Below, one piece after another: positions 1-10,443 of a DNA stretch of 64,000 bases (position 1 is its first letter; each line of letters opens with the position of its first letter). A program made the translations under genes and the position numbers. The notes under the pieces were generated by a model. It made no database searches, was not told where the DNA came from, and saw only the letters and a list, made by a program, of their open reading frames with translations. Origin of the DNA: Beroe forskalii (Eukaryota; Ctenophora; Nuda; Beroida; Beroidae). Location: NCBI GenBank assembly GCA_011033025.1, contig WFMF01000049.1:124001-188000 (forward strand), read 5' to 3'.

Positions 1-161
1 ATTGCTGACTTCATCGCTCTTTCGATAAAGACATTCTTGTGCACGAATGACAAATTTAAAAGTGAGGATTGAGCCTTAAAATCCCTCGATTGAATCTCCA
101 CGAATTGATTGAATTGCCCCGAATATCAAATTTTCCCGAATAAACTGAATCTCTGTGGCAG

Positions 162-360
162 GGTGAAGAACGTGATGCAGCTGATTGAGAACAAGTACAC
201 CCGGACACTGGACATGCAGGCTCACATTTCAAAACTCACTCAGCACCGCTCCATCCCTCTCTTCCTCGCCGACCACACCTCCGACCTCTTCCACCGACAA
301 ACCTTCCTCCAGGACCTACCCGAGCAGACGTGTGAGTTCGGGGGATTTTCTAAGAAGTGA
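162..360 (+). pseudogene. Duplicated terminal exon of MAD1L1 (orphan copy)
   Basis: This is an inverted copy of MAD1L1 exon 14 (15365-15563). It has the same 199-bp length, the same acceptor (CTCTGTGGCAG before position 162), the same reading frame and the same stop codon. It encodes the MAD1 C-terminal segment VMQLIENKY to QTFLQDLPEQ with one visible change (FLAD for FLTD), then the repeat-derived tail CEFGGFSKK. The upstream exons are not in the window on this strand. It is either an orphan exon or the end of a second MAD1L1 copy lying left of the window. Confidence 0.75.
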
Positions 361-488
361 GGAGCAGACCTGCGAGTTCGGGGGATTTTCTAAGAAGTGA
401 GGAGCAGACCTGCGAGTTCGGGGGATTTTCTAAGAAGTGAGGAGCAGAACTGCGAGTTCGGGGGATTTTCTAAGAAGTGAGGAGCAGA
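320..488 (+). repeat. 40-bp minisatellite in the duplicated MAD1 exon
   Basis: About four head-to-tail units of 40 bp begin at GAGCAGAC and contain GAGTTCGGGGGATTTTCTAA. Units start near 321, 361, 401 and 441. The first unit supplies the last codons and the TGA stop of the exon. Because 40 is not a multiple of three, successive units are read in different frames. Confidence 0.9.
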
Positions 489-2444
489 TAGGGTGAGTCT
501 TTTACTATAACTTTTCTAAGAAGTAAGAAGTGAGGAGGAAATGTATGATCAGTTTATTCATGGACTTTTCTAAGAAGTTAGGCTGGATATAGGGTGTCTT
601 TAATGTGACTTTTGGCATTTTTCTAAGAAGTAAAAAAGGAGATGGTGAGTCTTTTTGGAATAGGTTTTCCTGAAGTTAATTTAGAACAGAACGCGGGTTT
701 TGTAACTTTTTTTATTGATTTTATTCCCAAAAAAGTGAAGAAAAACGTATTTTTGACTTCATACCCTAATAGATAATATATCAGCGAAATTTTTTCCTCA
801 GTAACGCCTTTTTATCTTACAAAAAGACATTGAAGAGGGTTCAGGGTTAGCAGAGATCGTGGTTGGGAAGGTGAGAAATAGGATATTTGTATAGGGTCAA
901 TTTTTGCTATAGAGCAACCGTAATTTATGGGATGTGCCCGGATTAATCCTTTATTATATCAGCCGCAAAATTCCCTCCCTCCCCTGATGTCCAATGCGAG
1001 CATTTTGGATGAATCAGCACGTGCAAATGCGTATCATAATACTAAGTCAACATCAAGCACCATGGGGAGGGAAATTTTAAGCGCCTGCATACGGGATCAA
1101 CGCAATTACAAGAATTGTTCTTGTTGAATTATTTATATTGGAGTTAGTGGTTTTTTGTTATAGAAAAACTGTGTATGGCCCTACGAGTTACACTAAATAT
1201 AGGATATGGTTGATCATATTACAGCGCTTCCGTACTGTGGTATATATGTATAGGTTAAGGTAACAATCTTGACGTGTACTGATTTTCACCTCAAATTGGT
1301 AATTGAGGAGACTTTCATTATTTGGTAACCACAATGATCGTGAGCTAGCTAAGATAATGAATACATTTTGATGTTATGACTTGACCATTCATTATTCTAG
1401 CTGTAGTTTTTTTGACTGATCCCCGAGCTGAAACATGTAAATTATGCACACTTGTCGTATCAGATTAGCGATTAAGGAGATTTAATGATTGGGATTGTAT
1501 TGGCGAATGGTGCATTGCATCCTTTTTCCCACGGTAACCTGTCAATTATTGAGCTAGGATGTGCGTAGTTTTCCGGCAGCTCTTTTTGGCTTGACTTCTT
1601 TCTAATCCTTTAATTATTTCTTTCTGCCAGTTTTCCTGACTGGTCAGTGTTCTTCATTTTTGTTTTCCTTGATTGGAATTACTATTTTTATTTTAGATTA
1701 AATTATTCATTAAGTTATCCTTATTATTAGTTATCATATTATGATATGCAATGACATTGTCAATTTTGAACTATCGAATAAATTGTTTTTACAAACTTAG
1801 CTCAATTCTTTGCAATTGAAGTAAAACACCTATCATCAGCAAATCTCTTGATTGAAAAGGGGTTTGCATCGGTCCATTTTCTTAAATAAATGATGAATGA
1901 AATTTGCTAAATTGCCTTATTAATGATGTGGCCAGACATCAAATCGGCGTGATGTCAGAGACAAGACTACTGACTCTAAAACGCAAGGTGTAATGTCTAG
2001 AAAACTAAAAAATTGATTGACAAATTAGCAATGCTATTACAGAATTATCATACTCCTTCCAACTCTCAAACTAATTATTACTAGTCTTATTTCAAATTTT
2101 CAGCCAGGCAGATCCAAGTGATATTAAGGACTTATACTCTTCGTATATCACTGAAGGCAAATGTTCACAAGAACTACCAGGTAAGATGTAGGTAGCTATA
2201 GAAATATTACCATATAATATGATCACTAATCAGTTTCTATTTATTGGAGTTATTATTGAAGCATTGATTGGAGTTAATATTCATATTAGGTAACTTCAAT
2301 CAATATTAACTTCAATAAATAGTTACTCCAAAGTATTACTCTCAAGCGACAAATAGGTATAATAATAATAATAATAGAAATAATTTAGACTTTTAAAGCC
2401 AAACAAGTCAAACAAATGATTGATATTTATAGCTCACAGAATTT

Positions 2445-3855
2445 CTTCAATTATACACCGCCTATCGGCGCTTTCCGACTGCATATAGGCGCCTACGTTT
2501 TTCATCGCCATTAGGCGCCGATGCTGTTTTCATCATAAGATTTCTAGATTACTAGAAATCAATATCGGCGCCTATAGGCACCGATATTGATTTCTAGTTA
2601 TCTATTTTCTTCCACTTTTTTTCGAAGAATTAAGGCAGTCCTGAACTGGCGAGGATGAGTTTAATTAGCTGAGCTCCGAGTCAATTATCGGCCGATGACC
2701 TAAATTCATTGGCCTAAATTCTATAAACCTATAGGCGCCGATGAATTAAAGCGGTCCTAAATTGACATAAGCCATCGTTGCACGGTATGCCCTCCACATT
2801 TGGGTCAGGGTTAAGGTTTGAGTTAGGTTTAACCCAAACCCTAACTCAAACCCTAACTCAAACCCTAACCCAGACCCTAACCCCAACCCTTAACCCGTAC
2901 CTAACTCAAACCCTAACCCAAACCCTAACCCTAACCCAGACCCTAAACCCAACCCAGACCGAACTCAAACCCTTACCCAGCCCCAACTCTTACCCTAACC
3001 TGACATACCGTGAAATGACAGCGCATGCCAATTAAGGACTGTTTTAAGTCATTGGCGCCTAATGCCTATAGGCGCCGAAAAAAGAAGGAAGAACAGGCTA
3101 AATCCTATGTATGCAAACCGCCTATTCGGCGCCGACAAGCGCCAAATCGGCGCCTATATATTTATTTAGGCGCCTAACCGGCGCCTATAGGCGGTGCTTT
3201 TAGGCGCCTATAATAAACATTTGTCAATTTATCGGCGGCCATCGGCGCCTAAAGGCACCGAAAAGCGCCGATACACCGCCTATCGGCGCTATTCGACCGC
3301 CTATAGGCGCCTACGTTTTTCATCACCTATAGGCGCCTTTAGGCTCCGATGCTGCTAGAGAAAAATATCGGCGCCGATACTTAGGACATTGCTGAGGACA
3401 AAAACCAATATCAGCGCCTATAGGCGCCTATAGGGAAGAAAAACGTGGGCGCCTATAGGCGGTCGAAAAGCGCCGATAGGCGGTGCATAGACGCCTATAG
3501 TCGCCGATGACCGCTGATAAATTGACAACTGTTCACTATAGGAGCCTATAGGCGCCTAAAAGCGGTACCGCCAATAAGTGCCGGTCGGATCGGCGCCTAT
3601 AAAAATTATGCGTGCCTATAGGAGATCAATAAAAAAAAACTTTGTTTACTTAAAACTTTGTTTACTTAATTCGGCGCTTGTTGGCCGATAGGCGGTGCAT
3701 AGACGCTTTTCGGCGCCTATATGCGTCTATAGTCGCCGATGACCGCTGATAAATTGACAACTGTTCCCTATAGGAGCCTAAAAGCGGTGCCGCCTATAGG
3801 TGCCGGATCGGCGCGCCTATAAAAATTATAGGCAACAATCCGGCGCCGAATCGGC
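2445..3855. repeat. GC-rich nested palindromic repeat block (GGCGCC/TATAGGCGCC)
   Basis: Dozens of copies of CCTATAGGCGCC, CGGCGCC and close variants occur in both orientations. Longer stretches such as ACCGCCTATCGGCGCTTTTC and its complement recur at about 2452, 3275, 3450 and 3690, so the block consists of inverted repeats within inverted repeats. No open frame here looks coding. It stands out sharply from the AT-rich flanks. Confidence 0.8.
2762..3032. mobile_element. MITE-like insertion with telomere-like interior
   Basis: Terminal inverted repeats of about 30 bp (left CCTAAATTGACATAAGCC and CACGGTATG; right CATACCGTG and GGCATGCG with CCAATTAAGG) bound the block. The interior is a degenerate array of CCCTAACCCAAA/CCCTAACTCAAA, related to the animal telomere repeat TTAGGG. 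A short opposite-strand copy at 2810-2835 makes it fold back. It interrupts the GGCGCC block. It is more likely a transposon with a telomere-like minisatellite than a chromosome end, because unrelated DNA continues on both sides. Confidence 0.55.
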
Positions 3856-4852
3856 GGTTTGCATATAGAGAGAGTTATAGGACTTATCCCATATATGGGA
3901 AGGATGAAAATATCCATAAAGGCAGTAATTTAGAAAATATTGTAATAGGGGTAATTAATGAAGGGTTTGAATATGCACAAACAATTAAACTCTGGCAACT
4001 TAAATTCAAAGAAGGTACAACTAAAATCTAATCTAAATAAAGTTATTTTTAAACACAATGAAATTTTGTGAAATTTAAAAAATGGATATTTTCACTTCTG
4101 AGGCCTAAATCAAAAATCAGCCCAATTAAAAGTTTTGCTTTATGCCCTAGAACATAAAACTACCAAGTTTTGAGGGGTTTTCTCAAAAACTTTAGAAATT
4201 TATTTTTGGCAAATTGTGAAACTAGAAGTTTGTGTTACTAGAAGTTTGAAATTACAGATGAATCCACAATTTCAAAAATTCATAACTTTTGCTAGAAACA
4301 ATATTTTCTTATGGGTTAAAACCTAATGGTAGCTGGCATTCTCCTCTATCACTTAGTGAACATAAACCCAAATAGGGACCTCAGGCCCTCAAACACCTTT
4401 CATTGCTTCATTGGTGTGGGAGAGACCAATAAACGCCCACGCCATTGGTATAATAATTTAAGATGAAATTCATGTACAGAAACTCGAAAGACACAATAAC
4501 TGGATTCTGGAGCTCCTAAAATTGAATGGCACCTATAGACTTTGGAGTTGATGTAGGTAATATCACAGGAAATTAGGATAAAACAAGTTAATCAAATTTA
4601 TATCCCATTTTACAATCTACTAGAGTGAGATTTACACTCAATTAACAATATACATAATGTACTCATGACTGTATCACATATTATTTAAAGCTGACAAAGT
4701 TTTCATAAACATGTGACCTATAATTAGGTGTTGGATTTCTATTAGGCAGTATATGATTGTTAGTGTTTACAAGGAGACATTTCACAATAAGGGCTTAATT
4801 GCAACATTTCAAAGGTTGTAAAATTCTGGGGGAAAGGAAACACAAAATAAGG

Positions 4853-5092
4853 CGCATGTATAGTACATCATTTGATAGAATGGAATTGGTCGATGGATCA
4901 ACTTCACTTGATCAACTGATGTGTTTCACACAGAATATCTTTAGGCTAGGAGGGAAACAACTATACTAAATGCTTATTTAAACACAATGTTTGTAATTTG
5001 GGAACCAGTTTAACACATCAGTCGTTCATATGGAGTTGATCAATTAACCAATTCCATTTGATTGACCAGTGTACTATATACATGCACCTAAA
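4853..5092. mobile_element. MITE, old copy of the GGTCGATCGA family
   Basis: Inverted terminal sequences GCATGTATAGTACA and GTACTATATACATGC enclose an inner inverted repeat (AATGGAATTGGTCGATGG and its complement). The core matches the much better preserved element at 40450-40684, including the middle segment AGGGAAACAACTA. Confidence 0.6.
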
Positions 5093-5170
5093 ATAAAAAC
5101 AAAATAAAATATTTTCATTTGACACTCATTTTATAAAACAGTGTCCATGATTCGATAAACAGGCTGACAG

Positions 5171-5275
5171 ATTACCTTATTGGCCTTCATTTAACTGACC
5201 CTTAAGGACAAAAATAGGGCCAGTTAAAAAAGGGTCAGTTAAAAAAGAACAGCTTAATAAAGGCCAATAAGGTAG
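5171..5275. mobile_element. Short MITE with ATTACCTTATTGGCC termini
   Basis: It begins ATTACCTTATTGGCCTTCAT and ends AAAGGCCAATAAGGTAG, with internal GGGTCAGTTAAAAAAG-type repeats. A longer relative with the same termini and the same CTTAAGGACAAAAAT segment lies at 29545-29958. Confidence 0.65.
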
Positions 5276-5568
5276 TTTTGTTTTGAGTACCAATTGGACA
5301 AATAGTAGTTGATTTTCATACTTAAGTTTTGCTTATTTGCTACGTGGAGATTTGCTATTTTCAAAAACTTTCCAACTGATGCAGTTATATCTTAGAATTT
5401 GGAAAATTTGTTTAAATGATGCCAGTTGGGCTACTCTAAATTGTAATTTGTAAATGGTTATATAAGTAGTAAGCTTTATTTCAAAAACACTCTATGAATA
5501 ACTTACTTAGATATATAAAAATCGAGAGACCTGTCTTTTTGCAAAACAAATATAAGGCTTTGTTTTGC

Positions 5569-6025
5569 AAAAATGTATTTTGTTTTGAAGGCTCGTATTT
5601 TAGAGCTGGTTCAAATCAAAAAAAATTGTCTTTCAAGACATCTGTCTGTAAGACTTTTCGCCTCCTGTTTATGTGGTTTATTGATGATTATATAGTTTAG
5701 TTATTATAATTTACTAATGACCCGTTGAATTTATAACCTTGTCAAATGTCTTGTCTTGAACCTGGAGAGTAACTCTAACCAAAGCCGCCTTGGATTTAAT
5801 CCAAGGCGGCTTTGGTTAGAGTTACTCTCCAGGTTCAAGACAAGACATTTGACAAGGTTATAAATTCAACGGGTCATTAGTAAATTATAATAACTAAACT
5901 ATATAATCATCAATAAACCACATAAACAGGAGGCGAAAAGTCTTACAGACAGATGTCTTGAAAGACAATTTTTTTTGATTTGAACCAGCTCTAAAATACG
6001 AGCCTTCAAAACAAAATACATTTTT
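5569..6025. repeat. Near-perfect 457-bp palindrome, no spacer
   Basis: Positions 5569-5797 read as the reverse complement of 5797-6025. The centre is GATTTAATC flanked by CCGCCTTG and CAAGGCGG, and the outer ends are AAAAATGTATTT and AAATACATTTTT. Arms are about 229 bp with essentially no loop. A second small hairpin follows directly (6027-6061, GACATCCATAAAATCCA arms). Open frames inside are mirror images and are not credible genes. It is probably a fold-back transposon. Confidence 0.85.
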
Positions 6026-6039
6026 GACATCCATAAAAT

Positions 6040-6900
6040 CCAATGGATTTTATGGATGTCATGTCTTCCATCCCTAGCGCGCAACACAGCAACACAGCAA
6101 CAGGGAAATTCGGCGGGCGCGCGCGACGTGAACAGCGTATACGTGTTTAACAATCTAAGTCGAGTCGACGTTTTCCCCTTGCCCGACTCTGCGAGTCGGG
6201 CGCGCGCCTGACCCCTCGCGGGCGCCACAAATAAATTTAATGGGTCATTGGGTCTGATGACGACGTCAGACTTCCGCTTCCTAAGCCCGCATAGGTGTGT
6301 GTACGCGCGCGGCGCTTCTGGGGAAGCGCGCCGCGCAACGCAGACAGGGATATACGTGTTTAGCAAACGTCAGACAAGTCAGACGACGCCTCGCCTGACA
6401 ACGCGCGCGTCCGCCGAATCAGAAATTAACTTCACAATCTATCTCCGACAGTTTTTTGAGGAAAACCCTTGGTAGTTATCCTCCGTTGTAAAATCTATTT
6501 TGCGGCTTTGCGCGTGTACGCGATGAGGAAAAGACGCGCGCTTCCTAAGCCCGCATAGGTGTGTGTACGCGCGCGGCGCTTCCCTACGCGCCGCGCAACG
6601 CAGACAGGGATATACGTGTTTAGCAAGACGCGCGCGAACAAACAGGGACACATAGCTTCACCTAGCTTGCTAAATACACGTATACTGTATACCCCTGTTA
6701 TCGTCGCGCTTCTCGACCTCAGATCACAGATGCACGACCGCGCGGCCCGGCGCGCGGTACACACGTATGCGGGCTTAGGAATCACTTAACTAGGTGCTTA
6801 AACGCGCGGCCTACGGTTGCTAAACACGTATATCCCTGTGGCTCGCGCGGCGCGCTTCCCGTAGGGAAGCGCGCGGCGCGTACACACACCTATGATAACG
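6040..6900. repeat. GC-rich dispersed repeat cluster (CCTAAGCCCGCATAGG family)
   Basis: The segment CTTCCTAAGCCCGCATAGGT followed by GTACGCGCGCGGCGCTTC occurs at about 6278 and 6541, in inverted form at 6765-6900, and again at about 34095. Each copy is linked to AGGGATATACGTGTTTAGCA. Overlapping open frames on both strands of 60-155 codons fall here, but they share no conserved frame between copies, so I treat the region as a repeat. Confidence 0.65.
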
Positions 6901-7275
6901 TTATCATTCGGGAAACCCCCTCTGGGATTTACGTAATATCAAATATGCGAACGTAACGATCCCATTTCACTTGTCAGGCCAAAATCAAAAATCGGCCTGC
7001 ATGAAAGTTTTGTTTTAATTTTATGCCATTGCCTTAGAACTGAGATTGAGAACACGACTTTTTATCGATTGATAACGAGGGAATTGATGCTGCTCAGATA
7101 GAATATAAGGCTTTTTTCATCAAGGTTTGTTCCATAAATAATTTCACAATTCAATAAATTACAGCTTTACAGAAATGGGCTTCAAATTCAATAAATAAAT
7201 AAAATAAAACATGTCAATACAAGACGAAATAGAAATATTTAGACTCGAACTGTCGAACTCGAACCACGTCTTTGC

Positions 7276-7695
7276 CAGGCCCGTAGCCAGGATTTTTTTC
7301 CGGGAGGGGCCCTGCGCTGCGAGCGAAGCGAGCAAGCTGCGCCAGGGGTCTGGGGGCGCAGCCCCCAGCAGGGTCCAGGTGCGAGCCCCTGTCATGTCAG
7401 GGGGTTAGGGGGCGAAAAATTTTAGGGAAATTAGGGTGCTGCATGATGATTTTTACAATAAAAAAAATGTACAGGACGATATTTGTCAAAATTAGAGCAT
7501 CGAAAAAGTATATACTCAAATATAAACGAACTATAACAGTCGGAATAAGATTAAACTGCCACTATTTAACCAAGCCAAAGTATTATATAATTATGATTAT
7601 CATCCAAAAAACTTTTATTCTAACTCTTTTTTGAAATGGTACCTTTTCTTCCGAGGGGGGCTGCAGCCCCTAGCCCCCCTCTGTCTACGGGCCTG
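7276..7695. mobile_element. Non-autonomous hAT-type element with 8-bp target duplication
   Basis: The 420-bp element starts CAGGCCCGTAGCCAGG and ends CTACGGGCCTG. It is flanked by the perfect 8-bp direct repeat GTCTTTGC (7268-7275 and 7696-7703). An 8-bp duplication with CAG...CTG termini fits the hAT superfamily. The inside is a GC-rich inverted region plus AT-rich filler with no transposase frame, so it depends on an autonomous element elsewhere. Confidence 0.85.
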
Positions 7696-8173
7696 GTCTT
7701 TGCAATGGTTTTGAACTTCTCTAACTCCCGTAAAGTGATAGCTTGATAAAAGAAAGTTGCCTCGGAAAAACTCAAATGTCAAAGTTGAATTTGCCTCAGG
7801 AGATTTAAAGTTGGTTCAGAAAACGCTGTACGTCAGTAAAACTTTTGGCTTTCTTCTGCAAGTGCAACCAAAAACAGTTTCTGGTTCATAAGTTATAATT
7901 CACTAGTTCACTGAATGCTTTAGTTCACATGCTGATTAATATCTGGGAGCTGTCATATACTCACATACTGTTTAAGTAATTTTTGATCATTTCATACTCA
8001 CTCCCTCTCCTCAGTCAGCATGGGCAGTAGGGTATTGGATTTGGCATTAGCCTCTCAGCTCCCCTTGTCAATCGTTGATAGACCCTTCCGAGCTGACGCA
8101 AGCTGCTGCGCGGCTTGCGTCAGCGGGTCAGACATCGTCTGACAAAGCTCCCCCTGCTGACATCAGCGTTGGC

Positions 8174-8477
8174 GGTCATACGAGAAAATAATACTGCGAG
8201 AGTCCTCCTGGAGTCCCCGGGAGTCCTCCTGGAGTCCCAGGAGTCCGACGGGAGTCCCCCGGGAGAACCCCAGGAGTCCGACGGGAGTCCCCCAGGAGTC
8301 CGACGGGAATCCCCCGGGAGTCCTACATTTATAGGGGTCCGACGGGAATCCCCCGGGAGCACCAACGGAGTAGTACGGAAGTCCCGCGGGGGACTCCCGG
8401 AGGACTCTCGGAGTACTCCCGCAGTACTCTTGGAGGACTCCCAGGAGTCTCCCGCAGTAATTCGCGCTCGTATGACC
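8174..8477. mobile_element. MITE whose body is a GGGAGTCC minisatellite
   Basis: Ends are inverted: GGTCATACGAG at the left and CTCGTATGACC at the right, each followed inward by an ACTGCGAGAGTCC-type segment. The interior is a tandem array of 11-13-bp units (GGAGTCCCCC / GAGTCCGACGG) that turns around near its middle. The array stays open in a forward and a reverse frame, which follows from repeat composition and is not evidence of coding. Confidence 0.65.
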
Positions 8478-8731
8478 TAAAAAGCCTTAAATCATTCTGG
8501 TAAAATTCTTGTTTTTGAAATTCACTTTTTCGTGTTTTCTAAAATATGAGGGGTGACCCCCCCTCCTCCCTTAAAGTGCAGTAAAGATCAAATTAACGAT
8601 CATTTTAAAACGATTAAAAAGTAGCTAATACTACTGTTGGACACATTATTATCACATCAATTCACGGACACCCCAATCACACATCTCATCAACTTTCATC
8701 TCATTCTTGTCTCTTTAATCTCATTTATTTC

Positions 8732-10404
8732 TCATATCTCCATCTCCTTGCACGCGTTGAACTCACTGGAATCCTCTCCCTTCTTCGCCTCTTCTTCCTT
8801 CTCGGAGCGTGCCCGGGCCCAGTGACACACGATGTAACCTGAGATCATAGGTCTCCCATGTAAACGGGCTGAGTGACGTCACAAAATCTCAATCTTTTTG
8901 TATCCTTAACCTAACCATAGCCCTAACCAAAACCCTTACTTTAACTCAAGAGGTTGAAGTTTAAACGAAATAACTGATACGAGGGAACTGTAAAAAGTCT
9001 CTAGAAAATTTTGTCTTATCGTCGTCAACCTTAATCTTTAACCATGAAAAAAACAAATCCAGGCAATCCTGCCCTTAAAGCGCTAGATGCGCTAAAATAT
9101 AAACCCATGCGTCATCATCAACGAAAGTTCTCGTTTATATGGGAGACTGACCTGAGATCATGAGGACCCCCAGGACGATGTAAATGTACGGGTACATCTT
9201 CCAGAACGTAAACTTCTCACAGGCGCACACCGCCCGGCCGATCTCGTCCGTTTCGCAGCTGCAGATATATTAAATTTAAATATCTTTATTTTCTAATTTG
9301 ATTGTAAAATTGCCAAGAAATTTATAATAAAATTGTTCACTTAAATAAAATTGTTTACCTGCACTTTTCGTAGATTTCCGGCAGGCATTTGACCGTGGTC
9401 CGGTTGGCGTACGATACGCAGTGCGGTTTTCCGTGCCGACTCCGATGGCACCATTTTCTCTTTGATTTGTGGTCCTCTGCTTCGACGATAACGTCTGCCG
9501 GAAATAATCTGTTTTAAACTTTAAAGGTCGAGGGTAAAGAATGTAAGGGAATGTCCTTTTCTTCCTATTCACTTATATTTGTAGGTGCCCTTCGGGGTTT
9601 TACAACAACAATTTCCTTAGGGAAACAGCCCTTTAAATATTGAACTAAAAACTTCCCATTATTCCGATTGAGTATGGCCGTTTCGTTGACCTCTTCAATA
9701 TTGAAGAGGTCAACGAAACGGTCAAACTCAATCGGATAATGGGAAGTTTTCAGTTTCATAACCTTCGTCTTTTATCGCAGTGCAGTTAACGTGCTCTTCT
9801 GAAAACTTCCCACTTCCCCAGCACAAGCCGTCAATAATCCTATCGCTGCAGTAGCCTGAAAAATGTAAATGTAAAACTAAAAACAAGTACAAGTACAAGT
9901 ACAAGTACAAGTACAAGTACAAGTACAGGTACAAAATATGAAATATAACGGCAATATTGTGCTTAAAAACCAATCGCTATCAACGATTTACATTCAATGT
10001 ACATTCTATAAATGTACATTGTACATTGTATTTGTACAATGTGCATTTTACAAATGTATACATTGTACACTGTACATTTGCATACATTGTACAATGTTCA
10101 TTCTACAAATGTACATTGTAAATAAATACAAATGTGAATTCTACAATGTGCATTTTACAAATGTATACAAATGTTCTGTTTACAATGTATAGAAATGTAC
10201 ATTATACAATCTAAACAAATGTACATTGTACAATGTATACAAATGTACACTGTACAATGTATACAAATTACCCAGTTCCTCGGTGATGCTCATCAGTTCC
10301 TCCAGCGTGGCTCGTTTGCCTGGCTCACTGCACTCCTCCGCTCTCAATAAGTGTCGGAGTAGCCAGGGGGCACTGATTACCAGCCATCGGATCAGGAATA
10401 GCAT
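8732..10404 (-). CDS. Small cysteine-rich type I membrane protein (191 aa, 5 exons)
   Basis: CDS = complement join(8732..8838, 9152..9258, 9359..9494, 9763..9855, 10272..10404), 576 bp with all phases consistent. The ATG has CACC before it, and AATAAA follows the TGA directly. The protein opens with a hydrophobic signal-like segment (MLFLIRWLVISAPWLL). Next comes an ectodomain of about 110 residues with eleven Cys, including KWCHRSRHGKPHC and CSCETDEIG, and sequons NCT and NRT. One transmembrane segment follows (YPYIYIVLGVLMISGYIV), then a short charged tail (RSEKEEEAKK) ending CKEMEI. The spacing hints at a small disulfide-rich receptor ectodomain, but I recognise no family. Exon 1 is preceded by two partial copies of itself. 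The last intron is a transposon insertion (see 8849-9149), and without splicing the frame ends at once. I am confident in the gene structure; the function is unknown. Confidence 0.8.
8849..9149 (-). mobile_element. Introner-like MITE forming the last intron of the 191-aa gene
   Basis: The 301-bp element has inverted ends (GTCTCCCATGTAAACGGG left; right end reads GTCTCCCATATAAACGAG on the other strand). It is flanked by a perfect 12-bp direct repeat, which reads ATGATCTCAGGT on the gene strand (9161-9150 and 8848-8837). Both splice sites fall inside that repeat: the donor is CTCAG|GTCAGT at 9152/9151 and the acceptor is CTCAG|GT at 8839/8838. Removing 8839-9151 restores exactly one copy of the target, the reading frame and an uninterrupted transmembrane helix. 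The element contains no open frame. Confidence 0.85.
9645..9752. repeat. 108-bp palindrome in intron 2 of the 191-aa gene
   Basis: The arms (AAAACTTCCCATTAT..CCGATTGAG and CTCAATCGGATAATGGGAAG) meet at CTTCAATATTGAAG with almost no loop. The right arm ends only about 10 bp from the exon 2 donor at 9763. It is probably a small fold-back element. Confidence 0.75.
9881..10262. repeat. AAGTAC microsatellite and TACAAATGTACATTG repeats (intron 1)
   Basis: 9887-9930 is a 6-bp array (AAGTAC). 9985-10262 is a degenerate array of TGTACATTGTACAATG/TATACAAATGTACA, rich in self-complementary TGTACA. It lies within intron 1 of the 191-aa gene. Confidence 0.8.
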
Positions 10405-10443
10405 GGTGGAGATCTGTACTGGGAACTCGGTTAGGGTGTACGA

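Larger units (their letters stand above)
1..2012. repeat. Inverted duplication, left arm (partner 14293-15757)
   Basis: Position 1 onward is the reverse complement of the DNA ending at 15757, and the match runs in inverted order to about 2012, where the partner reaches about 14293. Shared landmarks are the MAD1L1 last exon, the 40-bp minisatellite, a stretch containing TGATATGCAATGACATTGTC-like sequence, and an end near the motif GTAATGTCTAGA. The left arm is about 550 bp longer, mostly because extra DNA lies at roughly 490-1090. The left arm starts at the window edge, so its true extent is unknown. The two arms differ by scattered substitutions and indels, so they are not one sequence read twice. 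Confidence 0.85.

Noticed and set aside
2778..3035. Interstitial telomere or chromosome fusion point
   Set aside because: The CCCTAA-like array is short, degenerate and bounded by inverted repeats, which fits a transposon better than a fused chromosome end.
5899..6789. Overlapping open frames of 70-155 codons on both strands
   Set aside because: They lie in a palindrome and in GC-rich dispersed repeats; copies of the repeat do not preserve a common frame and no domain is visible.
8115..8480. 121-codon frame and an 81-codon antisense frame rich in Ser-Pro-Gly
   Set aside because: Pure translation of the GGGAGTCC minisatellite inside a MITE; no splice sites or start context.
9763..9973. 81-codon frame with repeated LYLY residues as a gene by itself
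   Set aside because: Only the part from 9855 down to 9763 is coding (exon 2 of the 191-aa gene); the LYLY stretch translates the intronic AAGTAC microsatellite.
10272..10404. Exon reading PGKRATLEELMSITEEL looked like the end of a protein kinase domain
   Set aside because: The segment is preceded by a start codon with good context and a hydrophobic signal-like stretch, and it splices in phase into a cysteine-rich ectodomain. No kinase motifs (HRD, DFG, APE) occur nearby.
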